Shown one piece after another: positions 1 through 11,617 of a stretch of 64,000 nt of DNA. The stretch comes from Microbacterium sp. EYE_78. Lineage in GTDB: Bacteria; Actinomycetota; Actinomycetes; Actinomycetales; Microbacteriaceae. The stretch is taken from assembly GCF_023149035.1 (NCBI RefSeq), contig NZ_JAHXMY010000003.1:1-64000 (forward strand). Direction: 5' to 3'. The notes beneath the pieces are model-generated. The model worked only from the letters and a program-made list of their open reading frames with translations. It made no database searches and was not told the origin of the DNA. The stretch's first letter is position 1. Every line of letters begins with the position of its first letter. Both the position numbers and the translations under genes were made by a program.

Positions 1-343
1 TGATCCAAAGGAATCTCACCTCAGCCAAAACTGAGATCGAGGTTATTTGGCATTTGACAAGTGCACGCTGTTGAGTTCTCAAGGATCGGACGCTCCCACA
101 CCACCCCGCAGGGCTTCGTAGTGAGGCTCTTCACTCTGTGCTCCACCCGATGACCGAGCGAGACGGCACAACACGACCGAAGGTCTTCGTTGGGCTCATC
201 ACCACGGGGCTTCGAGGTGGAGTTTCCATCCTAGACCATGAGGTCATGTTCTCTCTAGGAGAGGTTTGGGATGGGATGTTCTCCGCTTGAGGGGGCGGGA
301 GCCTTTCGGCCTCTCGCTCTTCCCTGTGGGGCGAACAAGTAAT
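1..343 (-). promoter_or_regulatory. 5' leader of an rRNA operon running off the left edge
   Basis: Read on the minus strand, this stretch has no sensible gene. It carries features of actinobacterial 16S rRNA leaders: a CTTGAGAACTCAAC block, then GCGTGCACTTGTC, an A/T-richer patch, a small hairpin (CTCAG/CTGAG arms, + positions 20-35) and the end GAGATTCCTTTGGATCA at the window edge. Such sequence precedes 16S genes and also occurs in 16S-23S spacers. I infer that the 16S gene begins shortly beyond base 1. A leader rather than a spacer is favoured because a promoter candidate and the tyrS terminator lie just upstream. No part of the mature 16S is visible. Confidence 0.8.
68..83 (-). promoter_or_regulatory. 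boxA-like antitermination/processing element
   Basis: The minus strand reads CTTGAGAACTCAACAG. It closely resembles the boxA element of mycobacterial rrn leaders (TTTGAGAACTCAA). In those operons boxA recruits NusB/NusE to prevent premature termination in rRNA. Assignment is by motif similarity only. Confidence 0.7.
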
Positions 344-372
344 AAGTTACGCGGGGATCGGGGGTCCGGCAA
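344..372 (-). promoter_or_regulatory. candidate rRNA operon promoter
   Basis: On the minus strand a TTGCCG hexamer (+ 367-372) is separated by 17 bases from TAACTT (+ 344-349), followed by TATTACTTGTTCGCCC. The position between the tyrS terminator and the boxA leader fits an rrn promoter. Hexamer matches to the sigma-70-like consensus are only moderate (4/6 and 3/6), so further promoters between here and base 240 are possible. Confidence 0.5.
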
Positions 373-421
373 ATCAGGTCCGCATCCCGGGCGTGTCGCG
401 CACGCATCCCCCGGAACGACG

Positions 422-456
422 GAGGCCGCCCTCCCCCGTTCGGGAAGGACGGCCTC
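422..456 (-). terminator. terminator after tyrS
   Basis: A GC-rich inverted repeat with GAGGCCG/CGGCCTC outer arms, extended by CC/GG pairs around a short GAAC-containing loop, starts about 15 bases after the tyrS stop. There is no T-run, which is usual in high-GC actinobacteria. Confidence 0.65.
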
Positions 457-471
457 GATCTGCATGGCTGG

Positions 472-1785
472 TCAGGAGACGAATACGCCCGCGAGGGTCT
501 TCTTCCCGCGACGGAGGACGGAGACGCCGCCGGGCAGCGAGCCGCTGATCACGTGCGTGTCGTCCGCGACCTTCTCGCCGTCGACGGAGACGCCGCCTTG
601 TGCGATGGCTCGACGGGCTTCACTCGCGCTCGCGACCAACCCGGTGTCGACGAGCGCCTGGACGACGGAGACCTCCTCCGCGGCCGTGATGTGCGGCAGC
701 TCCTCGAGGGCCGATCGCAGTGTCGGCGCGTCGAGCGTCGTCAGATCCCCCTGGCCGAACAGCGCCTCCGATGCGGCGACCACCGCGGAGGCCGCATCGA
801 TGCCGTGCACGGTCGTCGTGACCTCCATTGCGAGCCGGCGCTGCGCAGCGCGCCGGAACGGCTCGGCCGCCACGAGGGCCTCGTACTCCTCGATCTCCGC
901 ACGAGTGAGGAAGGTGAAGACCTTCAAGCGTGCGATGACGTCCGCGTCGTCGGTGTTCAACCAGAACTGGTACATCCGGTACGGGCTGCACATATCAGCA
1001 TCCAGCCAGACCGCGTTGCCTTCGCTCTTGCCGAACTTCGTGCCGTCGCTGTTCGTGATCAGCGGGGTGCCGATCGCGTGGACGCTCGCCCCCTCGACAC
1101 GGTGGATCAGATCCGTCCCACTGGTGAGGTTGCCCCACTGATCGCTGCCGCCGGTCTGCAGCACGCAGTCGTACTGGCGGAACAGCTCCAGGTAGTCCAT
1201 CCCCTGCAGGATCTGGTAGCTGAACTCGGTGTAGCTGATGCCCGCGTCGGAGTTCAGGCGGGCGGCGACGGCATCCTTCTTCAGCATGGTGCCGACGCGG
1301 TAGTGCTTGCCGATCTCGCGCAGGAAGTCGATGGCGCTCATCGGAGCCGTCCAGTCGAGGTTGTTCACCAGGCGCGCCGCGTTCTCGCCCTCGAAGCTCA
1401 GGAACCGTTCGACCTGCGACCGGAGCTTCTCGACCCACTCCGTGACGGTCTCACGTGTGTTGAGGGTGCGCTCCGCCGTCGGTCGCGGATCGCCGATCAG
1501 TCCGGTGGATCCGCCCACCAGGCCGAGCGGCTTGTGCCCGGCCAACTGCAGACGCCGCAGCAGGAGGAGCTGGACGAGATTGCCGAGATGGAGACTCGGG
1601 GCGGTCGGGTCGAATCCGCAGTAGTACGTGATCGGCGCTCCCCCGAGACGCTCCCGCAGGGCGCCTTCCTCGGTGGACACGTGGACCAGGCCACGCCACA
1701 CGATCTCGTCCCAGACGTTCTCGAAGTCGGGATCGTTGGCGGGCGCGAGCGCTCTCACATCGGCGCTCGAGACGGTTTCAGACAC
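472..1785 (-). CDS. tyrS: tyrosyl-tRNA synthetase
   Basis: Class I aminoacyl-tRNA synthetase that charges tRNA-Tyr in the cytoplasm; 437 residues, normal for bacterial TyrS. Visible signatures are a HIGH-like motif (SLHLGNL, about residues 64-70), the tyrosine-pocket sequence QGMDYLELFRQYD followed by GGSDQWGN (about 212-219), the KMSKS-equivalent KFGKS (250-254), and a C-terminal S4-like RNA-binding region (residues 375-437, ending RRGKK). The start is GTG; a TANNNT box lies 7 nt upstream, so the mRNA may be leaderless, although the spacer GGAAGGC also resembles a Shine-Dalgarno. The gene is single, with its own terminator before the rRNA promoter. No anomalies are seen. Confidence 0.97.
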   Translation of the reverse strand: MSETVSSADVRALAPANDPDFENVWDEIVWRGLVHVSTEEGALRERLGGAPITYYCGFDPTAPSLHLGNLVQLLLLRRLQLAGHKPLGLVGGSTGLIGDPRPTAERTLNTRETVTEWVEKLRSQVERFLSFEGENAARLVNNLDWTAPMSAIDFLREIGKHYRVGTMLKKDAVAARLNSDAGISYTEFSYQILQGMDYLELFRQYDCVLQTGGSDQWGNLTSGTDLIHRVEGASVHAIGTPLITNSDGTKFGKSEGNAVWLDADMCSPYRMYQFWLNTDDADVIARLKVFTFLTRAEIEEYEALVAAEPFRRAAQRRLAMEVTTTVHGIDAASAVVAASEALFGQGDLTTLDAPTLRSALEELPHITAAEEVSVVQALVDTGLVASASEARRAIAQGGVSVDGEKVADDTHVISGSLPGGVSVLRRGKKTLAGVFVS

Positions 1786-1792
1786 GCCTTCC

Positions 1793-1798
1793 AGGCTA
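1793..1798 (-). promoter_or_regulatory. -10 box of tyrS
   Basis: TAGCCT on the minus strand, 7 nt before the tyrS GTG. It matches the TANNNT pattern repeated upstream of many genes in this window and would place transcription start at or near the start codon. Confidence 0.5.
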
Positions 1799-1817
1799 TC
1801 AGCGGGCCCGGGCGCGA

Positions 1818-2168
1818 TCAGGCGGCGGAGACCTCGTCGTACAGACCGATGATGTTGCCTTCCGAGTCGCGGATGTAGACCCAGCGCGAGGTCTCGTCGA
1901 GCGGCTGGATGTCGCCCAGTTGCGATCCGCCATTCGCCACCGCGAGCGCGACGGTGTCCTCGATGCGATCGACGGTGAACACGACGGTCGGATGCGGAGT
2001 CGCCCCGCGCAGGTGCAGGTCGCCGTTGATCCCTCCCCCGCCGGGCTGCTCGATCATGCCCATCTCATCGCCCCAGGGGGTGTAGTCGAAGCCGAGGACG
2101 TCTTTGTAGAACGCCTGCGCTCGTGCGATGTCGTCGACCGGGATCTCGAAGTGCTCCACCTTCGCCAT
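1818..2168 (-). CDS. VOC-family (glyoxalase/dioxygenase fold) protein
   Basis: Small 116-residue protein of the vicinal-oxygen-chelate superfamily, substrate unknown. It opens with KVEHFEIPVDDIARAQAFYK, the usual first beta-alpha unit with a metal-ligand His, and ends with the second module (WVYIRDSEGNIIGLYD) in which a Glu is the usual ligand. I chose the ATG giving MAKVEHFE because GAGG sits 10 nt upstream and the 12-residue extension to an earlier start has no conserved character. It is close to neither a resistance gene nor a known pathway, so no reaction is proposed; proteins of this size are often annotated only as VOC family. Confidence 0.85.
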   Translation of the reverse strand: MAKVEHFEIPVDDIARAQAFYKDVLGFDYTPWGDEMGMIEQPGGGGINGDLHLRGATPHPTVVFTVDRIEDTVALAVANGGSQLGDIQPLDETSRWVYIRDSEGNIIGLYDEVSAA

Positions 2169-2207
2169 GCCGTTCAGCCTCGCATCGCGCGGATCACTGG
2201 GCAAGGG

Positions 2208-2903
2208 TCAGCCGCCGGCTCCCCACCAGAGCAGGAACGCCGCACCCAGCGCGGTCGCCCAGCTGACGAGGCTCCCGATGAGGAAGTACTCCGCTCGGGT
2301 ACCGGTGTCGCTGTCGCGGGAGATCTCGGGGAATCGGACGATGCCCTTGGCGGCGAGCACGGCCGCGAGGAGCGTGAAGGCGCCAGCGACCGTGAGGGCG
2401 AAGACGAGGATCCGCTCCAGCGGCCCGATGAGCCGGCCACCCTTCAACGCGGGGGCGTCCCCGTCGGGGAGCTCCCCGTCCCGGAGCGCCGCGCGCACGA
2501 CGACGTTCCCTGATTCCGCGAGGAAGCAGATGGCGCCGAGGACGAACAGCCCGGTGTCGAGGGTGACCAGACCCAGCGGCGAGGAATCCGGCCAGATGTC
2601 GCCGAGCGGGCCCTGCTGGACGCGGATGCCCTGGAGTGCCACGGCGACGGCGCTCACCGCGGCGACGAGGACGACGGGCCAGAGACCCGCGCGGCCCCCG
2701 CGTCGAGCCGGCGTCCCGAGCGTCCACAGCACGGCGACGCCGATGCCGGTGAACAGCCAGGGAACAGCATCGGCGCCTGCAGCCACGACGAGGAGGAGGA
2801 TGCCGACGGTTGCGAAGAGCGCGATGCGCGCACGCGGCGGCGCATACAGCCGGATGAGGTCGGTCATCCCGACGGCGAGCAGGACGATCCCGGCGCCGAT
2901 CAT
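2208..2903 (-). CDS. polytopic membrane protein, partner of the SatD-type regulator
   Basis: 231-residue integral membrane protein with about six or seven hydrophobic segments (roughly residues 2-17, 28-45, 48-62, 76-92, 112-130, 165-185, 208-228) and a short charged loop near 136-155. I do not recognise a catalytic family. Its ATG overlaps the stop of the upstream SatD-like gene (ATGA), so the two are translationally coupled and probably act together. Similar small membrane genes commonly sit downstream of SatD-family genes in actinobacteria. Function unknown. Confidence 0.75.
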   Translation of the reverse strand: MIGAGIVLLAVGMTDLIRLYAPPRARIALFATVGILLLVVAAGADAVPWLFTGIGVAVLWTLGTPARRGGRAGLWPVVLVAAVSAVAVALQGIRVQQGPLGDIWPDSSPLGLVTLDTGLFVLGAICFLAESGNVVVRAALRDGELPDGDAPALKGGRLIGPLERILVFALTVAGAFTLLAAVLAAKGIVRFPEISRDSDTGTRAEYFLIGSLVSWATALGAAFLLWWGAGG

Positions 2904-3547
2904 CGGCTGCTGCTCAGCGATTCGAATCCGGAGACGATCGCCGCCGCGCCGGCGGTCGCGAGTGCCTGCGAGACGGCGGGCTGGGTGATCCCCTCGCGTT
3001 CAGCCAGCTCCCGCTGCGTTCTGCCGAGGCAGCGGCCGTAGGTCAGACGTCGCGATCGCTCGCTCATCGAGCCGACCGTCTCGTCGCGGACGAGGAGGTA
3101 GGCGTTGGCGTAGGCGATGCGCTCGCTCATGTCAGCATCCTGCTCCGCCGAGTGGGCGACGCGTGTGCGTGCGCTCGGCACGACGCGATCCTGCAGTCGG
3201 TGCACGTGATCGATGGCTTCACGCGCCGCCCACCAGCCGGGGCCGTCCATGATGCCTTTCCCCGAAGAGCCCACGTCGTCGACGAGTCCGACGCCGATGC
3301 CGAAGCGGAGTTCGATCCCGTCCGGCAGCGCCAGCTGCATCAGGAGGAGCGACGTCAGTGCCGCTGTGAGATCGGGATAGATGCCTTGGAACTCATCCCC
3401 CACGGTCGCCTCGAGCGGGGCGACGTCCACGGGGTGGTCGCGATGCACCTGCGCTGCGCACGATTCGATCGATTGCTGCGCGGCGCTGCGATCGGCGAGC
3501 TGCCGCGATCCGACGATGTCGGCGATCACTGCGACCTGGAGAGCCAT
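2900..3547 (-). CDS. SatD-family protein with C-terminal helix-turn-helix
   Basis: 215 residues resembling SatD-family proteins: an N-terminal ADIVGSRQ motif (about 8-15), a central VGDEFQGIYPDL segment (about 49-60) and RFGIGVG (about 81-87). These features recall nucleotide-cyclase-fold domains, but I infer no cyclase activity. The C-terminus (about 165-200, LGRTQRELAEREGITQPAVSQ) is a recognisable helix-turn-helix with an S/T-Q-P-A-V-S recognition helix, indicating DNA binding. Upstream lies a two-armed palindrome that could be its own operator. No Shine-Dalgarno is apparent before the ATG. The physiological signal is unknown. Confidence 0.8.
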   Translation of the reverse strand: MALQVAVIADIVGSRQLADRSAAQQSIESCAAQVHRDHPVDVAPLEATVGDEFQGIYPDLTAALTSLLLMQLALPDGIELRFGIGVGLVDDVGSSGKGIMDGPGWWAAREAIDHVHRLQDRVVPSARTRVAHSAEQDADMSERIAYANAYLLVRDETVGSMSERSRRLTYGRCLGRTQRELAEREGITQPAVSQALATAGAAAIVSGFESLSSSR

Positions 3548-3557
3548 ATGGGCACGG

Positions 3558-3598
3558 TAGCCGACTTATGGATGACAATCAATAAGTTATCGGCTTAT
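3558..3598. promoter_or_regulatory. palindromic operator candidate upstream of the SatD-like gene
   Basis: Two arms face each other: TAGCCGACTTAT (3558-3569) and ATAAGTTATCGGCTTAT (3582-3598), separated by 12 bases. The distal arm is itself an imperfect palindrome (ATAAG...CTTAT). The block is strikingly A/T-rich for this genome and lies 11-51 bases upstream of the SatD-like start, where an autoregulatory site would be expected. Confidence 0.55.
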
Positions 3599-3617
3599 AC
3601 ACTCGTTACGATAAGGG

Positions 3618-6150
<2,533 letters not shown>

Positions 6151-6172
<22 letters not shown>

Positions 6173-7074
6173 ACCAGCAGCGCCTTCTGCGCGTGCAGGC
6201 GGTTCTCCGCCTCATCCCACACGACACTCTGCGGACCGTCGATCACCTCGGCGTCGACCTCGTACCCGCGATCGGCGGGCAGGCAGTGGATGAAGATCGC
6301 GTCGTCCTGGGCGAGGGCCATGGTCTCCTGCGTGACCTTGTACGAGCCGAGGTCTCGGAGCCGGGCGGTCTTCTCCTCCTCCTTGCCCATCGAGACCCAC
6401 GTGTCGGTGACGATGACGTCCGCTCCGGCCGCTGCCTCGAGCGGATCGGTGAACAGCGTCAGCGAGCCACCGGTCTCGGCGGCTCGGCGGTCGGCGTCGG
6501 CGACGACATCCTCGCGGGGCGCGTAGGCCTCGGGCGACGCGATCCGCACGTGCATGCCGGCGGTCACCCCGGCCAGTGCGTACGAGTGCGCCATGTTCGA
6601 GAGTCCGTCGCCGAAGAATGCGAGGGTCAACCCCTCGAGTTCGCCCTTGTGCTCTCGGATCGTCAGCAGATCGGCCAGCAGCTGGCACGGGTGGAAGTCG
6701 TCGCTCAGCGCGTTGACGACGGGCACCCGCGTCCCGGCGGCCATCTCCTCGAGGCCGGCCTGGGCGTACGTGCGCCACACGATCGCCGCCACCTGGCGTT
6801 CGAGGACGCGCGCCGTGTCGGACGGGGTCTCCTTGCCGCCCAGCTGGCTGTTGGCCGTGGAGATGATCAGTGGCGACCCGCCGAGGTCCGCGATGCCCAC
6901 CGCGAACGAGACGCGGGTGCGCGTGGACGACTTGTCGAAGATGACGGCGACGGTCTGCGGGCCCTCGAGCGGCTTCTCGCCCCAACGATCGGCTTTGAGC
7001 TGAACCGCGAGGTCGAGGATCTCGGCCTGTTCGGCCGGGGTCAGATCGTCGTCGCGCAGCAGGTGGCGGGTCAT
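6151..7074 (-). CDS. argF: ornithine carbamoyltransferase
   Basis: Converts ornithine and carbamoyl phosphate to citrulline. 307 residues. Carbamoyl-phosphate motif STRTRVSF (about residues 47-54) and ornithine-side motif HCLP (about 264-267) are both intact. I start at the ATG giving MTRHLLRDDDLT, which overlaps the argD stop (ATGA); longer in-frame starts lie inside argD and add no family-like sequence. Confidence 0.97.
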
Positions 7075-8315
7075 GCGGATGCCTCCGTGGTGTGGGGATG
7101 CGGGGTGCGCAGCAGCAGCGCGTCCTCGACGGTCGCGAGCGCCTTGGCGAACAGGGTCTGGAATTCGTCGATCTCGACGTCGCCGATCGTCAGGGCCGGC
7201 GCGAGGCGGATCGTCGAGTCGTTGGCCGCGTTGATGATGAGGCCGTGCTGCTGGGCAGCGGCGACGACGGCGGAGGCCACCGGGCGGCGGAGCGCGACCC
7301 CGATGAGCAGTCCTTGGCCCCGGCATCCCTCCACCAGCTCCGAGTCGATGGCCGCGACCGCGTCGCGTACCTGCGCCCCGCGCTCGGCCGCGGCCTCGAC
7401 GAGGCCGGCACGCTCGATCTCGTCGAGGACGGCCGAGGCGACGGCGGTGGCGAGGGGGTTGCCGCCGAACGTCGAGCCGTGGGTGCCCGGGTAGAAGAGG
7501 TCGCTCGCCGCGCCGAAGGTGACGAGGGCGCCGATCGGGATGCCGTTGCCGATGCCTTTCGCGACGGTGATCGCGTCCGGCGTGATGCCGGCGTGCTGGA
7601 AGGCGAACCAGGCGCCGGTGCGTCCGGCTCCGGTCTGGATCTCGTCGATGATGAGCAGCGCTCCGTGGCGCTCGGTGAGCTCACGCGCGGCCGCGAGGTA
7701 GCCGTCGGGCAGCTCGAGCACACCGGCCTCGCCCTTGATCGGCTCGACGAACAGCGCAGCGACGCGGTCGTCGATGGCCGCCTCGAGCGCGTCGATGGTG
7801 GTGTCGAGGAACTCGACGCCCGGCACCATCGGCTCGAAGGGCTGCTGCATCGCCGGCTTCCCGGTCAGCGCCAGCGTTCCCATGGTCCGGCCGTGGAACG
7901 CGTTCTTGAGGGCGAGGATGCGGGGGCGTTCGCTGCCGCCGTGGAGCCGGGCGAGTTTGAACGCCGCTTCGTTGGCTTCGGCACCGGAGTTGCCGAAGTA
8001 GACGCGGCCCGACTCGCCGGTGCCGGCCAGCCGCTTGAGCCGGGCGGCGAGACCGAGCTGGGGCGGCGTCGCGAAGTAGTTGGAGACGTGTCCGAGGGTC
8101 GCCGCCTGATCGGCGACGGCCTGGACGAACACGGGGTGCGCGTGGCCGAGCGAGATCACCGCGATGCCGCCGAGGAAGTCGAGGTAGCGGGTGCCTTCGT
8201 CGTCCCAGAGGTGCGCACCCTCGCCGCGGACGAGCAGCGCGAACCGGTCCCCCGAGTTCAGGACCAGATCCCGTGCCGCATCGTCCTTCCAGCCGGCTCC
8301 CGTCTGCGCGGTCAT
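7071..8315 (-). CDS. argD: acetylornithine aminotransferase
   Basis: PLP-dependent class III aminotransferase of about 414 residues making N-acetylornithine from N-acetylglutamate semialdehyde. Visible are the cofactor-binding HGRTMG segment, the IIDEIQTGAGRTG stretch with the conserved Asp, and the Schiff-base lysine in TVAKGIGNGIPIGA. The ATG start shares one base with the argB stop (TGATG). It may also serve as succinyl-DAP aminotransferase in lysine synthesis, a known secondary role of ArgD, but nothing here proves that. Confidence 0.96.
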   Translation of the reverse strand: MTAQTGAGWKDDAARDLVLNSGDRFALLVRGEGAHLWDDEGTRYLDFLGGIAVISLGHAHPVFVQAVADQAATLGHVSNYFATPPQLGLAARLKRLAGTGESGRVYFGNSGAEANEAAFKLARLHGGSERPRILALKNAFHGRTMGTLALTGKPAMQQPFEPMVPGVEFLDTTIDALEAAIDDRVAALFVEPIKGEAGVLELPDGYLAAARELTERHGALLIIDEIQTGAGRTGAWFAFQHAGITPDAITVAKGIGNGIPIGALVTFGAASDLFYPGTHGSTFGGNPLATAVASAVLDEIERAGLVEAAAERGAQVRDAVAAIDSELVEGCRGQGLLIGVALRRPVASAVVAAAQQHGLIINAANDSTIRLAPALTIGDVEIDEFQTLFAKALATVEDALLLRTPHPHTTEASA

Positions 8316-9211
8316 CACGCCACCACCTCTGTTCCGATTCCGCGTTCCGTGAAGAGCTCGACGAGCACCGAGTGCGGCTGTCGACCGTCGATGATCGCGG
8401 CCCGGTCGACGCCGCCCTCGACCGCGTCGAGGCATGCCTGCATCTTGGGGATCATCCCCGACTCGAGGCGCGGGAGCATGTCCCGCAGCTCGGTCGCCGT
8501 CAGGTGGGACACGAGCGAGTCGCGGTTCGGCCAATCGGCGTAGAGACCGGCGACGTCGGTCAGGATGACGAGTTTCGTGGCCCCGAGGGCGACGGCGAGC
8601 GCCGCGGCCGCGGCATCCGCGTTGACGTTCAGTGACGTTCCGGGCGCGTCGGCGTCGGGGGCGATGGAGGACACGACGGGCACCCGGTCCGCGGAAAGGT
8701 GGTCGAGCACGGTCTGCGGGTCGACGCCGACGACGTCCCCGACGTGGCCCAGGTCGTGCTCGGCACCGTCGACGACGACGCCGCGGCGACGTCCGCGGAA
8801 CAGTCCCGCATCCTCTCCGGAGAGGCCCGTCGCGAACGACCCGTGGGCGTTGATGCGGGAGACGAGCTGCGGATTGATCTGCCCGGTCAACACCATGCGG
8901 ACGACTCCGATGGCTTCGGTGCTGGTGACGCGGTACCCGCCTTTGAACTCGCTCGGGATGTCGAGGCGGTCGAGCATCTTCGAGATCTGCGGGCCGCCGC
9001 CGTGCACGACGACGACCTTGACGCCGACGTGATGCAGGTAGGCGACGTCCTCGGCGAACGCCGCCTGCAGCTCTTCGCTGACCATCGCGTTGCCGCCGTA
9101 CTTGATGACGACGATCTGATCGCGGAACCGCTTGAGCCACGGCAGGGATTCGACGAGCACGGCGGCCTTCCCGGCCGCTTCCTCAGGGGTGGTCTGCTGG
9201 ATGTCGGTCAT
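8315..9211 (-). CDS. argB: acetylglutamate kinase
   Basis: 298-residue amino-acid-kinase-family enzyme phosphorylating N-acetylglutamate. It shows the VIKYGGNAM phosphate-binding start, the VVHGGGPQI loop (about residues 68-76) and the [14 protein letters not shown] segment. In arginine pathways that use ArgJ this kinase is usually the arginine-feedback-controlled step. Start chosen at [11 protein letters not shown], overlapping the argJ stop by ATGA. Confidence 0.97.
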   Translation of the reverse strand: MTDIQQTTPEEAAGKAAVLVESLPWLKRFRDQIVVIKYGGNAMVSEELQAAFAEDVAYLHHVGVKVVVVHGGGPQISKMLDRLDIPSEFKGGYRVTSTEAIGVVRMVLTGQINPQLVSRINAHGSFATGLSGEDAGLFRGRRRGVVVDGAEHDLGHVGDVVGVDPQTVLDHLSADRVPVVSSIAPDADAPGTSLNVNADAAAAALAVALGATKLVILTDVAGLYADWPNRDSLVSHLTATELRDMLPRLESGMIPKMQACLDAVEGGVDRAAIIDGRQPHSVLVELFTERGIGTEVVA

Positions 9212-10365
9212 GACGAGTAGGCGCTGTTCTCGTGGACGTAGTCGTGGGTGAGGTCGTTGGTGAGGATCGTCGCGGCGGCGGCGCCGACCCGGAGGTCGAT
9301 GAGGATGTGCGTCGCGCGCGGCGTGAGGTCGACCTCCTCCCGCGGGCGGTCGGGGCCGCCGGCGTGGCAGACGCGCACCCCGTTGAACGACACGTCGACG
9401 TCGTACGGATCGAAGGCGGCATCGGTCGTGCCGATCGCCGCGAGGACGCGACCCCAGTTCGGGTCGTTGCCGAAGATGGCGGCCTTGAAGAGGTTGTTGC
9501 GGGCGACCGAGCGGCCGACCGTCACGGCGTCGTCCTCGCTCTCGGCGCCGACGACCTCGATCGTGATGTCGTGGCTCGCGCCCTCGGCATCCCCCTGCAG
9601 CTGCGCCGCGAGATCGAGGCACAGCTCCGTGAGGGCGGCGGTGAAGTCCACCGAGGCGGGACGGATGCCGCTGGCCGCGTTCGCGAGCAGGGTCACCTGA
9701 TCGTTCGTCGACATGCAGCCGTCGGAGTCGAGCCGGTCGAAGCTGACGCGCGTCGCCTGGCGCAATGCTGCGTCGGCCTCACTCGGCTCGAGGTCGGCGT
9801 CGGTGGTGATCACCACGAGCATCGTCGCAAGACCCGGCGCGAGCATGCCCGCACCCTTCGCCATGCCGCCGATCGTCCAGCCGTCACGGGCGACGACCGA
9901 GCGTTTGGGGCGCGAGTCCGTCGTCATGATGGCGAGGGATGCCGCCTCTCCCCCGTCCGGCGAGAGCGCGGCGATGCCCCGCTCGACGCCGTCGAGCACC
10001 TTCGCGCGGAAGACCTCGTCGCCGGTGCCGATGAGCCCGGTGGAACAGACGAGGACATCACCCGCGCCGATGCCCAGCAGCTCCGCGGCCTTCTCGGCGG
10101 TCTGATGCGTGGTCTGGAATCCGAAGGCGCCCGTGAAGCAGTTCGCGCCGCCGGAGTTCAGGACGATCGCCTCGACGACGCCGTCACCGATGACCTGCTG
10201 CGACCAGAGGATGGGGTTCGCCTTCGCGCGGTTGGAGGTGAAGACGGCGGAACCGGTCTTCTTCGGTCCGCGGTTGACGACCACCGCGACGTCGTTGGCT
10301 CCGGTCGACTTGAGCGCCGCAGCGACGCCGGCCGCTTCGAATCCCTGAGCTGCCGTGACGCTCAC
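9208..10365 (-). CDS. argJ: bifunctional ornithine acetyltransferase/N-acetylglutamate synthase
   Basis: Recycles the acetyl group from N-acetylornithine to glutamate, making the pathway cyclic. 385 residues, autoproteolysed into two chains at the conserved Thr of the [14 protein letters not shown] motif (cleavage between Ala and Thr). The catalytic-site region SDGCMSTND is also present. GTG start overlapping argC (GTGA). I cannot tell from sequence whether it is mono- or bifunctional; no separate argA is seen here. Confidence 0.95.
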   Translation of the reverse strand: MSVTAAQGFEAAGVAAALKSTGANDVAVVVNRGPKKTGSAVFTSNRAKANPILWSQQVIGDGVVEAIVLNSGGANCFTGAFGFQTTHQTAEKAAELLGIGAGDVLVCSTGLIGTGDEVFRAKVLDGVERGIAALSPDGGEAASLAIMTTDSRPKRSVVARDGWTIGGMAKGAGMLAPGLATMLVVITTDADLEPSEADAALRQATRVSFDRLDSDGCMSTNDQVTLLANAASGIRPASVDFTAALTELCLDLAAQLQGDAEGASHDITIEVVGAESEDDAVTVGRSVARNNLFKAAIFGNDPNWGRVLAAIGTTDAAFDPYDVDVSFNGVRVCHAGGPDRPREEVDLTPRATHILIDLRVGAAAATILTNDLTHDYVHENSAYSS

Positions 10366-11411
10366 GGTGCCACCCCGTTCACGGTCAGGCCCGTGTCCTC
10401 GGGGAGGCCGAGGGCGATGTTCATCGATTGGATCGCGGCGCCCGCGGTGCCCTTCACGAGGTTGTCGACCGCGGCGACCACCACCACCCGGTTCGCGGCA
10501 CGGTCGATCGCGAGGCCGAGGAGCGCGGTGTTGGCGCCGACGACGTCGGCCGTGCGGGGGAAGCGCCCCGCGGGCAGCAGCTGGACGAAGGTCTCGCCGG
10601 CGTAGGCCGACTCCCAGGCATCCCGGATCTGCGCGTCGGTGACGCCCGGCGCGATCGGTGCCGTCGAGGTGGCGAGGATGCCGCGAGCCATCGGGACGAG
10701 CACGGGCGTGAACGACACCCGGATGTCGACGGGCGTCGTCGACGCAGCCGCGAGCGCCTGCCGGATCTCGGGGATGTGACGATGACCCCCGCCCACCGCG
10801 TACGGATTCGCCGTTCCAAGGATCTCGGAGGCGAGGAGATTCGGCTTCAGGCTCTTGCCCGCACCCGAGGGTCCGACCGCCAACACCGTCACGATGTCAC
10901 CCGGATCGATGACCCCGGCGGCGACGCCGGGCGCGAGGCTGAGCGACACCGTCGAGGCGTTGCACCCCGGCGCCGCGATCCGACGTGCTCCCGCGAGCGC
11001 CTCGCGCTGCTTCGCGGACCCCGCGGGCAGCTCGGGCACCCCGTAGGCCCACGGCTCGGAGAAGGCCCCACCGTAGAACGCATCCCATGCGGCAGCATCC
11101 GTCAGACGGTGGTCGGCGCCCGCGTCGATGACGAGGGGGACGTCGGCGAGCATCTCGGTGTACTGCGCGGACTGCCCGTGCGGCAGGGCGAGGAAGACGA
11201 TGTCGTGCCCCGCGAGGTTCTCCGGGGTGGTGTCCTGGAGCGTCAGATGCGACAACGAGCGCAGGTGGGGCTGGTGATCGATCAGCGGCTGTCCGGCGTT
11301 CGAATGCGCCGTGACGGTGCGGATCTCGACATCGGGGTGGGCGGCGAGCAGGCGGAGGATCTCGCCGCCCGCATAGCCGGAAGCGCCGGAGACGGCGACC
11401 GAAGAGGTCAT
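10362..11411 (-). CDS. argC: N-acetyl-gamma-glutamyl-phosphate reductase
   Basis: NADPH-dependent reduction of acetylglutamyl phosphate. 349 residues with the N-terminal Rossmann motif GASGYAGGE (about 9-17) and the catalytic Cys in APGCNAST. First gene of the arg operon. The ATG is preceded 7 nt upstream by TAAGGT and no convincing Shine-Dalgarno, suggesting a leaderless message. I looked for ARG boxes upstream and found none I trust. Confidence 0.96.
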   Translation of the reverse strand: MTSSVAVSGASGYAGGEILRLLAAHPDVEIRTVTAHSNAGQPLIDHQPHLRSLSHLTLQDTTPENLAGHDIVFLALPHGQSAQYTEMLADVPLVIDAGADHRLTDAAAWDAFYGGAFSEPWAYGVPELPAGSAKQREALAGARRIAAPGCNASTVSLSLAPGVAAGVIDPGDIVTVLAVGPSGAGKSLKPNLLASEILGTANPYAVGGGHRHIPEIRQALAAASTTPVDIRVSFTPVLVPMARGILATSTAPIAPGVTDAQIRDAWESAYAGETFVQLLPAGRFPRTADVVGANTALLGLAIDRAANRVVVVAAVDNLVKGTAGAAIQSMNIALGLPEDTGLTVNGVAP

Positions 11412-11418
11412 GGATGCA

Positions 11419-11424
11419 ACCTTA
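11419..11424 (-). promoter_or_regulatory. -10 box of the arg operon
   Basis: TAAGGT 7 nt upstream of the argC ATG. The roughly 190 bases between this box and the upstream gene's stop show no ORF, terminator or recognisable ArgR site. Confidence 0.45.
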
Positions 11425-11617
11425 TTGTCTGGGAGGAACGGGCCGGGAACGGCGACGCCTGCGGCTCGATCCGCACAGGCGGAGAGCGGGAGGGTCGCCT
11501 AGCGTCGGCGGTCGCCCAGACGTCGACGCGCGCGCGAGCCCGCGGAAGCGGGGCGGATCACGGCGGAGGACACAGGCCGACGGTATCGCCGCGGCATCCG
11601 GTCCCGCAAATCGAGCG

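Noticed and set aside
244-465. Short frames inside the rRNA leader (both strands)
   Set aside because: They overlap the rrn leader, promoter and terminator and have no family likeness.
11412-11617. ArgR (ARG box) site before argC
   Set aside because: Only a vague TGCAT-like match; not distinguishable from chance.
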